Assembly (NCBI GenBank): GCA_001683735.1
Contig: LUGG01000002.1
Span: 2,046,001-2,110,000 of the forward strand
DNA: 64,000 nt
Direction: 5' to 3'
From: Grifola frondosa
Lineage: Eukaryota; Basidiomycota; Agaricomycetes; Polyporales; Grifolaceae
Notes under the pieces: model-generated
What the model saw: only the letters and a program-made list of their open reading frames with translations
Databases searched by the model: none
Told to the model about the DNA's origin: nothing
Translations under genes and position numbers: made by a program
Part shown: positions 1 to 13,068 of the stretch, one piece after another
Position numbering within the stretch: the stretch's first letter is position 1
Layout: every line of letters begins with the position of its first letter

Positions 1-597
1 GATTATGGGGAAGAGACAAGCGAGGGCGTCTATCAGCGAAAATGATATGACGCGGGGGGACTGGAGTTGGCCGAAAGTGTCCGCTGCGGGGGTAGCGCGG
101 ACTCTGCCGATATCTCGAAGCTGCCCTTTGGCCCAAGCTTTGCCCTGTCGTAAAGCTGTCGTAGTATATAACCCACCCTGTAGAAATGCAGCTATCCGCT
201 CGCCCATGCTCCAAAGAATCTGATTTTTCACCCAAGAGTTTCTCAAAGATGCCCGTTCGCGTTGAATCACATGCGGAACTTGGCGAGATCAATGCGGCGA
301 GTGGCAAGCGGGGTAATAAACTCGAGTAAGTGCGCCATGATAAGTCTCCGGCCTCTTGCCTCTCTAGCTTTCAGCTTCTCTTCACATTACATACTCTAAC
401 ATCTTGGCGCCCCGCCTATATCAGCTCCTCTGTAACGTGGACCACGACAACCCTCTTCCTCGCTCTCGTCGTCGCGACCGTCCCAGTTCTATCGCACTAG
501 CCACCCCACAGTCAAGTCTCGAGATACCCCCGTTTCGTCGAGCAATCCACACCTGGTCCGTCCTGCGACATCTATTCACCGCGCGAACATCTCGTCC
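1..597. other. Left-edge region without a recognisable gene
   Basis: I see no conserved coding frame here. Only short unrelated frames occur. The right part is the upstream region of the phosphotransferase-like gene that starts at 598 and is pyrimidine-rich around 350-480. Confidence 0.5.
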
Positions 598-3102
598 ATG
601 CAATCCGACAGTTCTCTGAAAAAGCCCTCACTGCAATGGGACTGGGATATTGAACATGAGGACAGGAGGGAAGAGGCCAGGGCCGACGCCGCCATACACG
701 GCGCACACCCCTTCCAAGTGGACAGAAAGCTGCTTAAAGATATAGTACACGAGCACATGGGTGCCGAGGTCGCGCGCATCAAGTTCCTTGGTGCAGGTGC
801 GTTCCCTTTCGTCTTCGGACCACTATTCGTGTAATTGATCCAATGCGTCTGCAGGCACATTCCATAAAGTGAGTGTAGATACATGTACCCTCCCTTCCCT
901 CAAGTTCCTGTGTCGGTATCCGCCCGCCTTTCTCTATGCTCTGGGTCTACAGCACTCCTTTCATTGCCTTGGCTGTGTCTCCCTATCAGGCGGGCGGCGC
1001 TTGCCAGAGTCCTGGTTGCGCAGCCTGCCATGGGTTGTGACTCTTTCACGGCGTTAGGACGTCGGTGCCTTCATGACTGAGCTGATATCAATCAGCATCG
1101 GACGGCGACTGCAATGATGTATCACACGCGATAAAGTGTGCTATTGTACGCAGCTCAGCAGCGACGCCGCTGCTTCCGATCTGCTGCCGCACTGACTTTG
1201 CTCGGTCGCATGGAGCGCGGCTGTCCGAGAACCCGAATCTCGAAAATCACAGGCAACTTATTCCCTATTGCCTAGTGCTCCATGCTTTCACCGATAACAC
1301 CTATCGAGCTATCTCTGCATATGCTGATCAATTGCTGTTCATCAGGGATACTCATCACATTAGTTAATGGCCGCGAAGTTGTCGCCCGTGTCGCCCGCCG
1401 CTTCATGCCCCGTCTCAAAACCGAGTCCGAAGTCGCTACCATGCGATATTTACGCGAACGCACTGCTATTCCCGTCCCCACCGTCTATCATTATGATTCG
1501 AACCCATATAACCGATTAGGTGGCGAGTACATCTTGATGTCTAAGGTCAGTGGCCACAGCATCGTATGTTCTGCATCGTACTTACGCGTCAGCATTTTGC
1601 AGGCCACAGGCATACCGCTTTCGAAAGTGTTCCATTCGATGCCACACAATACCCTCATCGCCCTCACGGACAAGATCGCGTCGCTCATCATCCCCATTTT
1701 CGCACATCGCTTCCCCCAGATCGGCTCCTTATACGACGGGCCCGACCCGAACCCGCTCAACAACGCGTCACCATCCCCACGCCCACCCCAACCTCGCACA
1801 TCCAGCACCTGAACTTGTCCATCGCAGACTCGAAGCTCGAATCACAAGCCGGTGGCGTCGGAGCGAGCGCGAGCGCCGCCGCGTCGCAGTTCCACATCGG
1901 GCCCATCATCTCGTGGCCATTCTTCGGCTCGAACCGTGGGCGCTCGCGCACCCGGGTGAGCTGAACCGTGGTCCGTGGCGCTCGGCGCACGAGTACCTCG
2001 TGTCGTGCACGGAGCGCGAGATCTCGGGTGTGGTCCTGGAGAACGAGGGGAAGGCGGCGCCGCACCGGCTGCACCTCGACCCGGACGAGATCCACTCGTC
2101 GCGGCACCACAAGGTGACCGCGCTACCCGAGGACCGCAGCGACACGAGCGACGAGTGGGACTGGGAGGAGAGCGAGGAGGAGTGGGAGGGTCCCGGCGAT
2201 ACGATGTACCAGGACTATCGCCGCATGCAGCGCACGACGTTCCTCGTCGCGCACTTGAGGCAGCGCGAGGAGCTCGTGAAGCATGAGATGGCGCGCTTCC
2301 TGCGGATAATGGAGAGGCTCGGGGTCGTGAGCCATGCGGAGGGCGACGGTGGTGGTGGCGGGGGCCACGAGGAGTTTGGGCTCGACCTCCACGACTTGAA
2401 CTTGGAGAACGTCTTCGTCGACGAGCAGGATAACTCCAAAGTCGTCAGTGTTTCTTCTCCTCGCGTTGTCGCGTGACACATCCTAAAATTTTCTCCCCAG
2501 ACTTGCATCATAGACTGGGAGTCCACAACCACGCGCCCATTATGGGCATGCGCGCACGTTCCCGGTTCCTGCAATCGAGCCCCTTCACCGCGAAGGTGTT
2601 CCGCGCGACCGTAGAGAGGATGGCGCGCCATCCGCGCGCAGCGGTAGTGAACGGCGTGCCCGTGGACCTCTCCGCGATCGCGGCCGACTGGCTGCACCAC
2701 GAGGCAGCGGGCGCGCGGCTGCGCATGGCGCACCGCTGCATCGAGTGGGATGGGTGGGAGGAGGGGCTCGTCGAGAGCATCCTCGGGCCGGAGGAGCAGG
2801 AGGACGACTGGTTCGACAGCTGGGCGGCGGACAGCGGGCCCGCGAGCGCGCCGCCGGACACGCCGCCGTGCGAGGAGGGGCGCGGGCGCCAGCCGCGCGG
2901 CGCGGCGCCCGCGAAGGTGGTCGCGGTGGAGAAGGAGAAGGAGCGGTTGTTGAATGCGACGGGGGATATATGTGGGGGGCGCGGGGGCGAGCTCGGGCGC
3001 CGCCTCGAGGCGTGGTTGTATGTGAATGGGGATGCGGACGGGCGGGTGGGGCTCGGTCGGCGGTGGGAGGATGGTGAGGAGCCTGAGGGGGCGCCTGAGT
3101 AG
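598..3102 (+). CDS. Aminoglycoside phosphotransferase (APH) family protein
   Basis: This is a protein-kinase-fold phosphotransferase of the large fungal APH family; its substrate is unknown. The N-terminal part runs from 598 to about 790, continues in a tiny exon 855-872 (GTFHKV), then from 1346 with NGREVVARVARRF, the nucleotide-binding lobe. The Brenner-type catalytic loop LHDLNLENVFVDE lies at about 2392-2430, and the metal-binding IIDWEST follows the next intron at about 2508. The C-terminal third is Glu- and Arg-rich. The intron at 873-1345 is about 473 nt, unlike the usual 50-60 nt. The frame changes by one base near 1770-1790, at the G run 1938-1940 and near 2561-2565, with homologous-looking sequence on both sides each time. 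The gene is therefore either damaged or misassembled. The family call is firm; the exact protein is not. Confidence 0.8.
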
Positions 3103-3661
3103 GGTGTTGGTGGATCTGCATGGGTTGGTTTGGCTTCATCGGACTTTGTGGCATCCACATTTTTCGCAATATTGTATCTCAGCAGGTGTAGACATGGGGA
3201 GCCTTATGGCATAAATATTAATGAGAATAAGTAACGATACAAGCGAACGTTGGCTTCTCCACTTTTCCTGGCCATTCCCAGAGATTCCCAAGTCACAACA
3301 GGACTGGCGGGAAGATTATCACTCTCAGTGTCGGATTTTGCTCACATCCATACGAGTGAATCTTCACATTTCTCCATCGTATCATCAGGTGCATGACAGT
3401 AAAATCATGCACCTGATCATGACGTTCCGAAAACGACATCTGACACGCGCGCACGTCGCGCTGAGCTGCAGTGGCTAAGATGCGGGACAACACGGAGGCG
3501 GAGAGCCATAGAACAAGTCTTCATTCTACAAACGCGCGGATACAACAGTACACGGATCGAGCGGGTCCATGACGATCTGCGGGACCAATGCAGAACTGGC
3601 AGCGGAGAGGCGGCTCCCGTTAGGGGCCAGACAAGCGAAACTCCAATGCTCTTTACCGCGA
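3103..3661. other. Convergent intergenic region with a hairpin
   Basis: This stretch separates the 3' ends of the APH-like gene (+) and SDH4 (-). I see no gene in it. The only notable element is the perfect inverted repeat at 3384-3417. Confidence 0.5.
3384..3417. repeat. Perfect 13-bp inverted repeat (hairpin)
   Basis: Arms ATCAGGTGCATGA (3384-3396) and TCATGCACCTGAT (3405-3417) are exactly complementary around an 8-nt loop. It sits between two convergent genes, where a transcript hairpin could form in a 3' UTR. Its function is unknown. Confidence 0.75.
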
Positions 3662-4517
3662 TTACGCGGTCCACACTTTCGCGATAAGCTCGGTCAGGCC
3701 TGGAAACACAGGTCAGGGGGTAACGTGAGAAGTTGTGAGGCGAGACGCGCACCGATATCGTTTGTGTTGAACTGGTAGACGCCGACGAGGACACCGACGG
3801 TGGTCGCTCGCAGAGCCCACTTGGAGACGCGGCCGAGGATGGGGAACTTGCGAGGGTGGAGGTAGTCGACGAGGATAGAGTCAAACTGCAACGAGAGGAG
3901 CGGTCAGCATGGGAATGGACTATATCAAAGCCGCAACGCGATTGCAGACTCGGGCTGAACGAGAGAAGCCTTCGCAAATAACGAGCGAAATTTGTGCAAG
4001 ACATACCCCAATGTGACTGTGCATCACCAAGCTGATGCCCAACAGGCCATCCAGCACGGGGTAGCTGCTTCCGCTCGTGACAAACGCGGCTACGGTGAGA
4101 GGGACAAGGCCAGCGGAGAGCAGGCGTTCGAATGCCCAGTGATATGAACCGTGGGTCTTGGATGGAGGTGGGAAGGTGGTGGGGTCGTTCACAGTGCCTC
4201 TGTAGATGGCTAAAGTATCACAGGGGGTCAGAGACTAATGAACCTGACATGAACATGAAGTACGCACGACCGCCAGGCACATATGCGGTATCAGCCGCGC
4301 CCCTCGCTGCAATGATGCCAGCAACGTTTGCCAATAAATGGGCAGAGGATGAGTAATTGAGGACAGACGCAAGACCATCAAGTTGTTAGGTATCACCGCA
4401 AAACGCGCCGAAAGGACTCATGGACGCACCGTGCACAACGAGCGGTCGGAGTGACCGACGGGCGAAGGTAGAGGTGATGTTCTTGTTGACTGCGCGGGCG
4501 ACGAGAGAGGAAGACAT
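3662..4517 (-). CDS. SDH4: Succinate dehydrogenase membrane anchor subunit (CybS)
   Basis: This is the small cytochrome b anchor of mitochondrial complex II. It holds the catalytic Sdh1-Sdh2 dimer in the inner membrane and helps form the heme b and ubiquinone sites. Five exons join cleanly on the minus strand: 4517-4430, 4306-4268, 4209-4007, 3885-3753 and 3699-3662, all with GT-AG introns. They give 166 residues, the usual length for the family. The N-terminus (MSSSLVARAVNK, rich in Ser and Arg) resembles a mitochondrial presequence. The conserved block YVPGGPIYRGTVNDPTTFP is followed by HWAFERLLSAGLVP and then by HSHIGFDSILVDYLHPRK. That last block carries the family's heme-ligand His and the quinone-site Asp-Tyr pair. 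About three hydrophobic segments are visible. The reading frame is intact. Confidence 0.95.
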
Positions 4518-6199
4518 GGCGGTCGTTATTGACGGCGTCGACGCGATGGGCTTTGAGGCGGGGGAGATCGTGCGTTGAGCAATGCTCTCTCTACGATTGG
4601 TCTTCGGCGACTATCTCTCCCTTTCGGCCGTCCTTTCCGCATAAGCGCATAAGCGCTCGTGCTTTACTCTACACTCAATCACAGTACTCAATTGATCAGT
4701 ACTGCAAGTATATACACCCTCAAGTTCGCTTTGGATCTACTCTGAATTAATTCATTAGTTTACGTGCTATCTGACTGTTCGTTCTCAGACGGAAGGTGAA
4801 CTCAATGACAGCGCATTTGCAGGGATCGATTTGTTGACATGCGGACCCGAGACTCGTTGTGTAAAGAGACAATCTGATATGTAATTCAGTCAGGCCGTAC
4901 CGTAATGCACAGACGACTGCATGAATGTGTCTATGGTCATCATACCAACATGATATCAATGTAATGCGGGGTAAATAACTACCCATCCAGCTGCAATGTG
5001 GATATTATCAGCAAATTCAATTGCACGGTGGATTTATCCAGATATAAATGACGGGCACTACCAATGCATCTGTTCCGACCGTCGCTAGCATCAGATGCAA
5101 AGGGACCCATGGATCCGAGGGAGCAAGAAAAGAGCAATACTGGACGGAGTGGCGTAAATAGTCACATGACTGATCTGATTCCGCGCACGTGGCATCTGGG
5201 AGATGCACGGCGTGCGACGCAGAGCACTTGTCTTCGTCCTCCCTCCGTCGTCGTCGACTTTAACTTTCCTCCTCTCATGTGTCTTGTATACATTATCTGT
5301 ACGTGAAATTTGTACTGTTTGTTTGTGAAGTCTCGATTTGTACAAATGCTGTTCTCTACATCAATGCTTTCATCTCTTTGTAAAGTGAGTACTTTCCTTG
5401 AGGTTTCTTTCTGCTGTCTCTTCAGACCGTCTACTCACAGAAAGTTCCTCTTAGTTCGACATACCATATCTCGTAGTTTGAGTGAAGTTTTCTGTGGTTT
5501 GCGTTGAAATTCTCATCCACTCCGTTACCTCTCACGATTTGTCGGTATCCTTACCCCGTTGTGAAAACTCATCTAAGGTGATTCGTTTACTTTCAAATCC
5601 TCGATGTCCATGGCATTTATTCCTTGTTTTCTGTATCCAGTATAATCTTGAGTCCATCTAATGTCGTTGACATCGTCATTTGGGAACGGCTCTTCGAGGC
5701 TTGTCTCTCTTGACCAGTCTGGATAGTTATCATGCTCGACGAGGATAATGATCTATTGGGGAGTATGCGAAAGTGGAACACGTTCTTGTAGTCTTGTGAG
5801 TTATTCATCTCCATGATTCCTGCGGATTTAGCTCGTCTTCAACTGTCGAAGTGTGCTCTCATATCTGACATCCTTTGATTCTTCCAGGTAGCAAATGTTC
5901 TGTATATTCGCTTGAGTATCGGCTGCATATATCTATCTCTGCTCTACTGCCTCGCGACGATATCCCGCTCATCATGCCAGGCCTTGAGCAGGAGGCGCGG
6001 CGAGACCTGGGTATATCCAAATCAGGTAATGTGATTATGTCAGCAACGCTACAACTCGGGTGGATACGGTCTCGGCCCGCCGAAACGGCATTCGAACCGT
6101 TGTTGCACAGAGCGCGCCAGTCGTCGCCGCCCCACGCCCCCGTCAACTGACTTGGCTTTGCGACAATTTTTTTCTCACTTTCCTCCTCCGCTCCATGAT
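4518..6199. other. Long divergent intergenic region between SDH4 and EPL1
   Basis: About 1.7 kb separates the divergent SDH4 (-) and EPL1 (+) starts. Only short frames without recognisable similarity occur. A T/C-rich tract runs from about 5220 to 5580. The part just before 6200 probably holds the EPL1 5' UTR, perhaps with a leader intron. Confidence 0.5.
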
Positions 6200-9100
6200 A
6201 TGCCCCGAGCCCACGCACCAGCACCCTCTACTCTCAGAAATCGCAATCGTGTCACCAACAAGACCCGCCTTAAGGTTATCCAAGATGTCATCGATGCCGA
6301 CTCGATTGTCCTCGATGAAGACGAGGAGAAGGCTAGGGTTGTATCTACGGCCGGTGTCGACGCTGAGGATGCGAATGTGAGCTTTGTCTGCCTCTTTTGC
6401 TCGCTGTGTGCGTCGATGTTGGGTGGCCCCCTGTGGCAGAATATGATTGGCTCTGACCGTGAGAATATCGTTCCGTGGAACGCTGACTAATCATGTTTTA
6501 TTGCCTTATATAGGAACATCACTTGCAAGCCGTTCTGTCGGCCGCGGCCACCCGGCACCAAGCCACATATCGATCTACACGCTCTGAGAAGGCGAGCGCT
6601 GCTCCCGCCGCTTACATTCCAACGCCAGATAGTACTGGTGTTGTGGATAACTATGCAGAGCTCTATCCGTCGGATCGATGGAAAGATCCTACTACGTATG
6701 TCAAGTCGTCCGATACGGTTGAAGAAGCCACCTCGTTCGCCCTTGTCAATGGTTTCATTTATTACATGGATGAACGAGACAAGGATTGGCTCGACAAGAA
6801 CAACGAGGAAGCACGGGGTGAAGGGACTAGTGCACAAGGCGCCTTGTCTGTCACGAGTACGAGATCTGGACGGAGTGCGAAGGCTAAAGGCAAGGAGCCC
6901 GATGTCGGCCAGCCCGTTTCAATGTCGGAAGACGAGTTCGAGCTCGTGATGGCGATATTTGAGAAGATCACACATGAAAAGACGGAGTTTTTGCACCACG
7001 TCAGTGCCCTCACTTTTCAATGTTGTTCGCATTGTTCATGTATATAAAATGGTCATTAGGGTCTGGAGCAAGGCTCGCCGTTCCCGCCATTCTCAGATTA
7101 TCAAGATACATTTGCGGTTCCGATTCAGCCTTCGATGTTTGCACTCTTCTCTGTTCCCAGCTGGATCCCTCAGCCTGCTTCACTCCTTCGTTATGCCCGA
7201 GTTGTTTATCCGTACTGGCGAGAACGGCGACTAGAACGGGGTGGACACCGAATTATACCCACTGTCAACGTGAGTACCATGATACTGGCAATTTTGACCA
7301 CCTTCCTGAATTTATTGCATAGCTCGACGAAACCGATACCAAAAACGAATCTTACATCTGTTTTCGGCGTCGCGAAATCAAGGCCATCCGCAAGACACGT
7401 GCTCAGCAGACGACTTTCTCGGACAAAATGTTCCGACTGCAGGCAGAACTTGCGACAACGTTGGAAATGGCGAAGGTTGTTGCGCAGCGGGAAGTTTTTA
7501 AACGAGACGCATCTGTCCACGGGCATGAGCTCTGGGAGAAACGTCTGGCGCTTGTCGATTTGAAGCGACATCAGCCCAGTCTCAGTACGAAGGAGGATGA
7601 AGAACTCTTATACGACAAAGAGAGAGTCCCGAAGAAGCCCAAGATGGAAATTTCAGGGTACGGTAAACGAAGTGTGGTCCAGAATACTTTGCTCACGTCT
7701 TTCATCGTTTTCAGTCGCATTCCGATCAAGATACGTACACGGGACAATGGAGACGCTTCTTCACCTGTCACTCATGGCGAGCCTCAAGTCCGCCCGAAGG
7801 AGAGGGCTTTAGCCATACAAAGCCAAATCGAGCAAGAGATGAACAGGCAAAAGGAAAAAGACCAAGCATGGGAAAATGTCATAGACGTATGTCCAGTTCC
7901 ATGCATAGCCCGTTCATCTATTGAGAATCCGCGATTTTTAGAATGCGTACCAGCCTCCTCCGGTTCCTTGGGCCTCGCGACAATTCAAGTTCATTATGGG
8001 TCGCGCGTCATCCTCAAGTTCCACGGACAGCGAAAGCGAGCAGCCAGCACGACAATGCCGCGCTGGTCGTTTACGCTTCGGACGTGGCGGTCGGTTACAT
8101 TTCGATCGTCGCATCGTCGACCATCGACCATCTTCACTGACTACGTTCGGTCGGCGTTCCGAACCTCAGTCGCTCTTCGACGAGACTGAGGACGATTTGG
8201 AGGCGCAAGACCGTGCTCGGAGACTAAACGAGCGGTGGAAGTTTGACAGCGACGATTTGCCCGCTGTTGGTCCTGGAGGCGCTGATGAACAGGATCGCGT
8301 TCTCATTGACGAGTACAATCCACGGTATGTGATTATCAGGTCTACTTTTTTGGTCATATACTCACTGCTTCCCAAAGGTACCTCACGCATTACATGACTC
8401 TGCTCAGCGAACAGGACTATCAGACGCTTGCAACTGATCCATCAATCGTAGTGTCAGGCTCAGATGGTCGACCGATGACTGTTCCTATCAAGCTAGTGGC
8501 ACCAATAGTGTATCCTCCACGCAGAGATCAATTGCCTTCGCGACATGTACCGTCGCCGCTGACGGTGCCTGGGATATCGTCCATGAATAGCTCGAATGGG
8601 TCACCCCTATCCGTCCCTGGTTCCTCGAGCGGCACGCCCATTGCAGTTTCCACCCAGCTCAAGAAGATGGCCCCTCCTAACGGCCTCGCGCACATGCGTA
8701 TCTCGTCGGGCGGAGGAATGCGGTTGCCATCAACTTCAGCTTCGTCGAACGTACCGGCAAACGGTCTTTCGACGTCCTCACCTCACAATACGCCGCCGAT
8801 GAGCGCCTCGTTGACAAATGGCTTCCACGATGCAAATGGTCATTCTGTGGAAGATCAAGATACGAAGTCGACGGTGCAAGGGAGCCCGCACGGTCCAGTG
8901 ACAGCCAATGGCGACCGCTCTCACGAAGCAACCGTACCCTCAGTTCCCTCATCCTCTCCTGTACCCCCATCGAAGCTGCAAACCCCCACTGCCACTGTTA
9001 CTATGCCTAACCTACCTAATGGCTATCATATCTCCTCTAATGCATACTCTGCCGTCATGCCAAACGGTTCACCATTCCCTTATTCCACCCCTCGCCACAA

Positions 9101-9614
9101 CGGTCTGACGCTGCAGCAGATGCAGAATCTTAAATCCGTGTTGTCGATGTCCCCCACCCCCGACGTCCCCATGCAAACCAACAATGTTAATATGGCACTA
9201 CGACCAGCCTCTTATGTGAGCCATGTCCTCCCCAATGGCTCGAATTATGCTATGCCAATGTCACGGCAAATGCAATGGGCCGCAGTTGCCCAGCGATCGC
9301 CCTCAAGTGCAGACGCCAACGGTGTCGAGGCGCAGACGAGGGCGCCAATACCGCTCGCTCGCGGGGTGAACATGCCTGTCATGAATCACGCCCTGGCACA
9401 AGGTCGGGCATCGCCCGCGAGTGCGCACATCGCTCGGTTGACTCCACATTCGCCTTCGCCACACATGCTCAGTCCCTCACTCACTCCTCAAGTACATTCG
9501 TCGCCGACCAGAACACCGCAACCCTCACTCGCGTCACCTTCGCTGCAGTCGAGACAGGTTGTGGGTAGCTCGGGGCGGCTGGGTATTAGTGATCTCGTCT
9601 CGTATGAACTATGA
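6200..9614 (+). CDS. EPL1: Enhancer of polycomb-like protein, NuA4 subunit
   Basis: Epl1 is the scaffold of the NuA4/piccolo histone acetyltransferase, tethering Esa1, Yng2 and Eaf6 for H4/H2A acetylation in the nucleus. The start at 6200 begins MPRAHAPAPSTLRNRNRVT, the basic start typical of the EPcA domain. That domain continues with NRVTNKTRLKVIQ, then ELYPSDRWKDPTTYVKSSDT and the FALVNGFIYYMDERD block. After further introns come SYICFRRREIKAIRKTRAQ and a coiled-coil-like stretch around 7430-7660 (LQAELATTLEMAKVVAQRE). The C-terminal half from about 8430 is a low-complexity Ser/Pro/Asn tail ending at a TGA at 9612. All junctions I followed (for example 8325-8380, giving NPRYLTHYMTLL) keep frame, so the gene looks intact. 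Similarity to fungal Epl1 is strong in the first 450 residues. Confidence 0.92.
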
Positions 9615-10528
9615 TCTGCTTTGCTAGTACTGTGTTTACTTATTTGTCGAATTTTGTGTACGTCGCACTCGTCAGTTTTTCCATCTTTGTAAACCTACTT
9701 GCAAGATATGTTTTTTGTCCCTTGTTGGGAACCACATCCCTCGTCATAGAAGCGTGCTCACATCGTAAATAACTGATCCTTGTCAAAGGACCTTTTAAGA
9801 TCGGGGCTGAATGAGCGTAGTAGTCACGGAACTTGTGGAATATCTACGAAAAGATTCTACACGGATTAAGTACAGGACCAACAAAGACCTGTTCAAAGTT
9901 TTGTGCTGCAGTGCCCAGTATATATCTGTATCCTCTTTATCTTAGCGACAGATCGTCCGAGTCAGGGCTGTACACAATGATGAATAACGGTTTGCATATT
10001 GATCGTTTCTGCGCCTTGTGTGGCTACAAAAATATGGCCAGTTGAGTCCACAGTGCGTCGAACACCGCATCAAACATGAGCACTTGACATTGGTATGCTG
10101 ATTGCGGCCGCATTGTGAATCAGCGACGAAGGTCGCGAAATTCGGGAGGAGAACCTACATTAATGGCCCATCGTCGTCGCAGAATAATCATCGCTGGTTT
10201 TATGTAACTCATGGACGCGGATATAAGTGCTACAACTCGAACGACTCATCAGAGCATCCCTCTCCTCGCTCTTCGACGGCGCGCTACTCCGCGACCATCA
10301 GTGCTGATCGACGCGACTGCATCGCCCACTAGATTGCGGACGCGCCGCCAATCTGCCAGAACTCGGAGCAGGATGAGAGGGCGTGGTACTCGATGTCGCA
10401 GCGAACAACGCGGGCGGGTGCGGTACACTGAGAACCTTGGTCCTTGGAACAGCCCAATCACGTGGCTCAGGTGGAAGCATCCTCCAAGCTTGCGGCGAGT
10501 CGTTCGTTCGTTGTCATCTAGTACCATC
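9615..10528. other. Intergenic region
   Basis: No recognisable gene. An Arg-rich frame runs into the next gene from 10211 and could be its 5' extension, but the composition (TRRQSARTRSR) looks like read-through of non-coding sequence. Confidence 0.45.
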
Positions 10529-12567
10529 ATGGTCAAATCCGTTGGTTCAATACCTGAACATCAAGCCTCTTCATCATCGCCCACAGGCTCGAAACGCCGT
10601 CACGATGAGGCTGAGACTTCACAGAGAAAACGCTTGAAAACGTTCGAAGCGGACCTGCAAAAGAAGGCTCTGCACGCCGCAAAAGTGGTTCAAGGATCCC
10701 TCCAGGACTTGGACTACGCAGTGGATGTAGCCGCATCTATTTATGACCTCGGGTGATCCAGGCGTTCAAGGAAGTTCTCATAGCCTGGAGGTTTGCAACC
10801 AACAAGGCTATCTCGGAGACTGCCTTTGATCGTAGTCTTCTTGAAAGTCGCCTATTGGTCCCAGAACGCGCCACAAAACCCCTTCGTGAGTTCCTTTATC
10901 AATTTTGTGACACCTAAATTCTAACGTCCACGCAGTTGATGTAATCAAGAACGCTAATGATGATTACGCAACCTTCTGCGACCTTCAAGGGAAAGTTATG
11001 GATGCCCTGCCTTCGCCTTCCTACTTCGCCAGACCCGACGTATGGCCTGTCGCACAAGCGAAGCATGGTGCCATCCTCTGTCTCCGTCCCGTCGAGAAGA
11101 GAGGTCTTCCGCTGTCTACTTTGCATGACGTCTTTCGCAAGTTCCGGACCCGGTTGAACGCTCCCTTCCTGAGGGGTCTGCTGCAGGTCCAGCTCTTCGT
11201 GCTGCCGCCGTTCTGTGCAGAGCTATGGGGGATTCCTTCGAAGATGAACTAGCACGGTCAGAGAAATTTGACGAGTGCGTGCAGGAGCTCTTCTCATCCT
11301 GGAAACCATTCCATCCGCTTAAAGCCTTCTCTGAGGTTCATAGCGGGAGTGTTGATCGATCTTTGTGGCTTGATGAAGACATCCCAGGTGCTGTTCGTGA
11401 GGATACGTGGGAACCAGGTCAGGGGGCGGCGATGTTTATCTCCAAATTGCATGCAGATTTAACATTGTCATCAATGTCCTTCGGGATAAGGCGAAGGACA
11501 ATGCGAAAGTGGCGGCATTTTTACTGCACGGTGCCCCGATGTTCCTCATGTGTTTGCTGGGTACGTGTGTATCTAGCGTATCACTTGTTCTCTGACAATG
11601 TTTCAAAGGGCCCATAATTTTCGTTGCTGGTGGCTTCTATGATGGGAGTTCAGCGATTGTGGAACCTTTGGCACAGCCCTGCTTTATGTTAATAGATGAA
11701 ACAGACCGGCGCGAGCAAGAGCTTGCTCGGCTGCTCTATGCCGTAGACCAGGGTTTAGAGGAACTCAAATGGTACATATCTCGCCCTTATGTTGTGGATG
11801 GGATCTCACCTCAGACCCATTACTAGCATGTCGCGTAATCGCCCGCCCGCCGACTTTCTCCCCGGTGTTCCTCGGCTATATTCCTCTTGTGTGTTGTTCA
11901 CACAGCCTGCAATGGGTAACCTCACATTTCGCCATTGTCTCTCTTGGTCCCACCGCCTGCTCTTCTCTGCTACCTTATCGCACTCATCCCCCACCTCGCC
12001 CTCATCGACTCCCATTCAGTCATCTGTCGTGGTCAAACTGGTTAATGAACGCTACGGAGAAGATGTGCATCAGAGCCTAGCCCGGTGTGGGTTCGCACCG
12101 ATTCTTTATGGGTACTCACAGCTGGATGGTGTCCCACTGCATATATCATGGAATATCTCGGGTCTGACTGGATGTCACTCTTCGAGTTTGAGCGGAAGGC
12201 AGATATTTCCACTTCCCAGGATACTGCCACTCTCAAGAATGCCATCTGGACTGCACTCGAGAAGATACTTACGTTCATGGCAGAAGAAGATATCGTGCAT
12301 GGTGATCTGCGATCCAACAATATTATGTTGCAGGTCAACGAGGAGACCAAGCCCGTCCTTTTGGAAGCAGGCGCGAGGGCCAATTTGAAGGTGATCGACT
12401 TTGATTGGGCTGAGAAGGCTGGGCAGGTATTTTATCCTACGCGGCGTAATGAAGATATCAAGATCTGGCCTGCATGCAGTGGGAGCTCAATTGACGTTGG
12501 CCATGATCGTCAGTTGGTTGATTCATGGTGGCCGACCTTCCTCGCAGCTCGTTCGGGTTGGGCATAG
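10529..12567 (+). CDS. Fungal-type protein kinase-like protein (FunK1-related)
   Basis: This belongs to the expanded kinase-like families of mushroom-forming fungi, whose cellular role is unknown. The start at 10529 (MVKSVGSIPEHQ) is provisional. The N-terminal half is a family-specific region; GPIIFVAGGFYDGSSAIVEP near 11610 is characteristic of these proteins. The kinase C-lobe is clear: TAYIMEYLGSDW is the hinge, VHGDLRSNNIML near 12296-12330 is the catalytic loop with Asp and Asn in place, and VIDFDWAEKAG near 12393 replaces DFG. The protein ends shortly after WPACSG and HDRQLVDSWW, a usual ending here. Several short introns are needed. One frame change occurs at the CCC run 12133-12135, between QLDGVP and TAYIMEY, with no room for an intron. 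The gene is either broken or affected by a homopolymer error. Confidence 0.7.
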
Positions 12568-13068
12568 TGCTGCCGATGGCTTCAAAGGCGAGCAGAGATT
12601 ATGGATGTGCAGAAGGTAGCAATTATTTCTTGGATATCTATCACGTAGCTATCCGGATTGCTGCGAGATACATTGATATGTCGAGCGAATGGAGAGTGTA
12701 CTTTGATGTCTCGACTTGCAAACCATCGCGTCACTGGAACGCAGATGTGCCCTTCCGCACCCCTGAGTAACGAAACATCGTGGATGAGTCGGAACCATCC
12801 GATGCAGAAAATTAATTCAGGATCGTTCGCGCATCGCACTGCATGCTCATACCTTCTCTCAAAGCAATTTTCTGCTCACACATACTTGATGTTAAATGCG
12901 GTCCGCTGATGCCGCATTCGTCATCGTGGCGACCTGTGAGGCGCCCATGACGGTCGTTCGTGCCAATCATCCGATGCAGTGGCATAGATCCGTCTTCACC
13001 GGGCATTGCGATGCACTGCGCAGCAGTGTGCAGGTGCTATATAACAGGCATCGTGCGCGGAAGCGTGC
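12568..13068. other. Intergenic region upstream of the first DUF6533 gene
   Basis: No coding signal seen. A TATA box lies at its right end (13038-13044). Confidence 0.45.
13038..13044 (+). promoter_or_regulatory. TATA box of first DUF6533 gene
   Basis: TATATAA lies 25 nt before the ATG at 13069. The spacing implies a very short 5' UTR. Confidence 0.5.

Noticed and set aside
2508..3158. Long minus-strand frames opposite the APH-like gene
   Set aside because: They are mirror frames of GC-rich coding sequence on the plus strand, Pro/Arg/Ser-biased and without family similarity.
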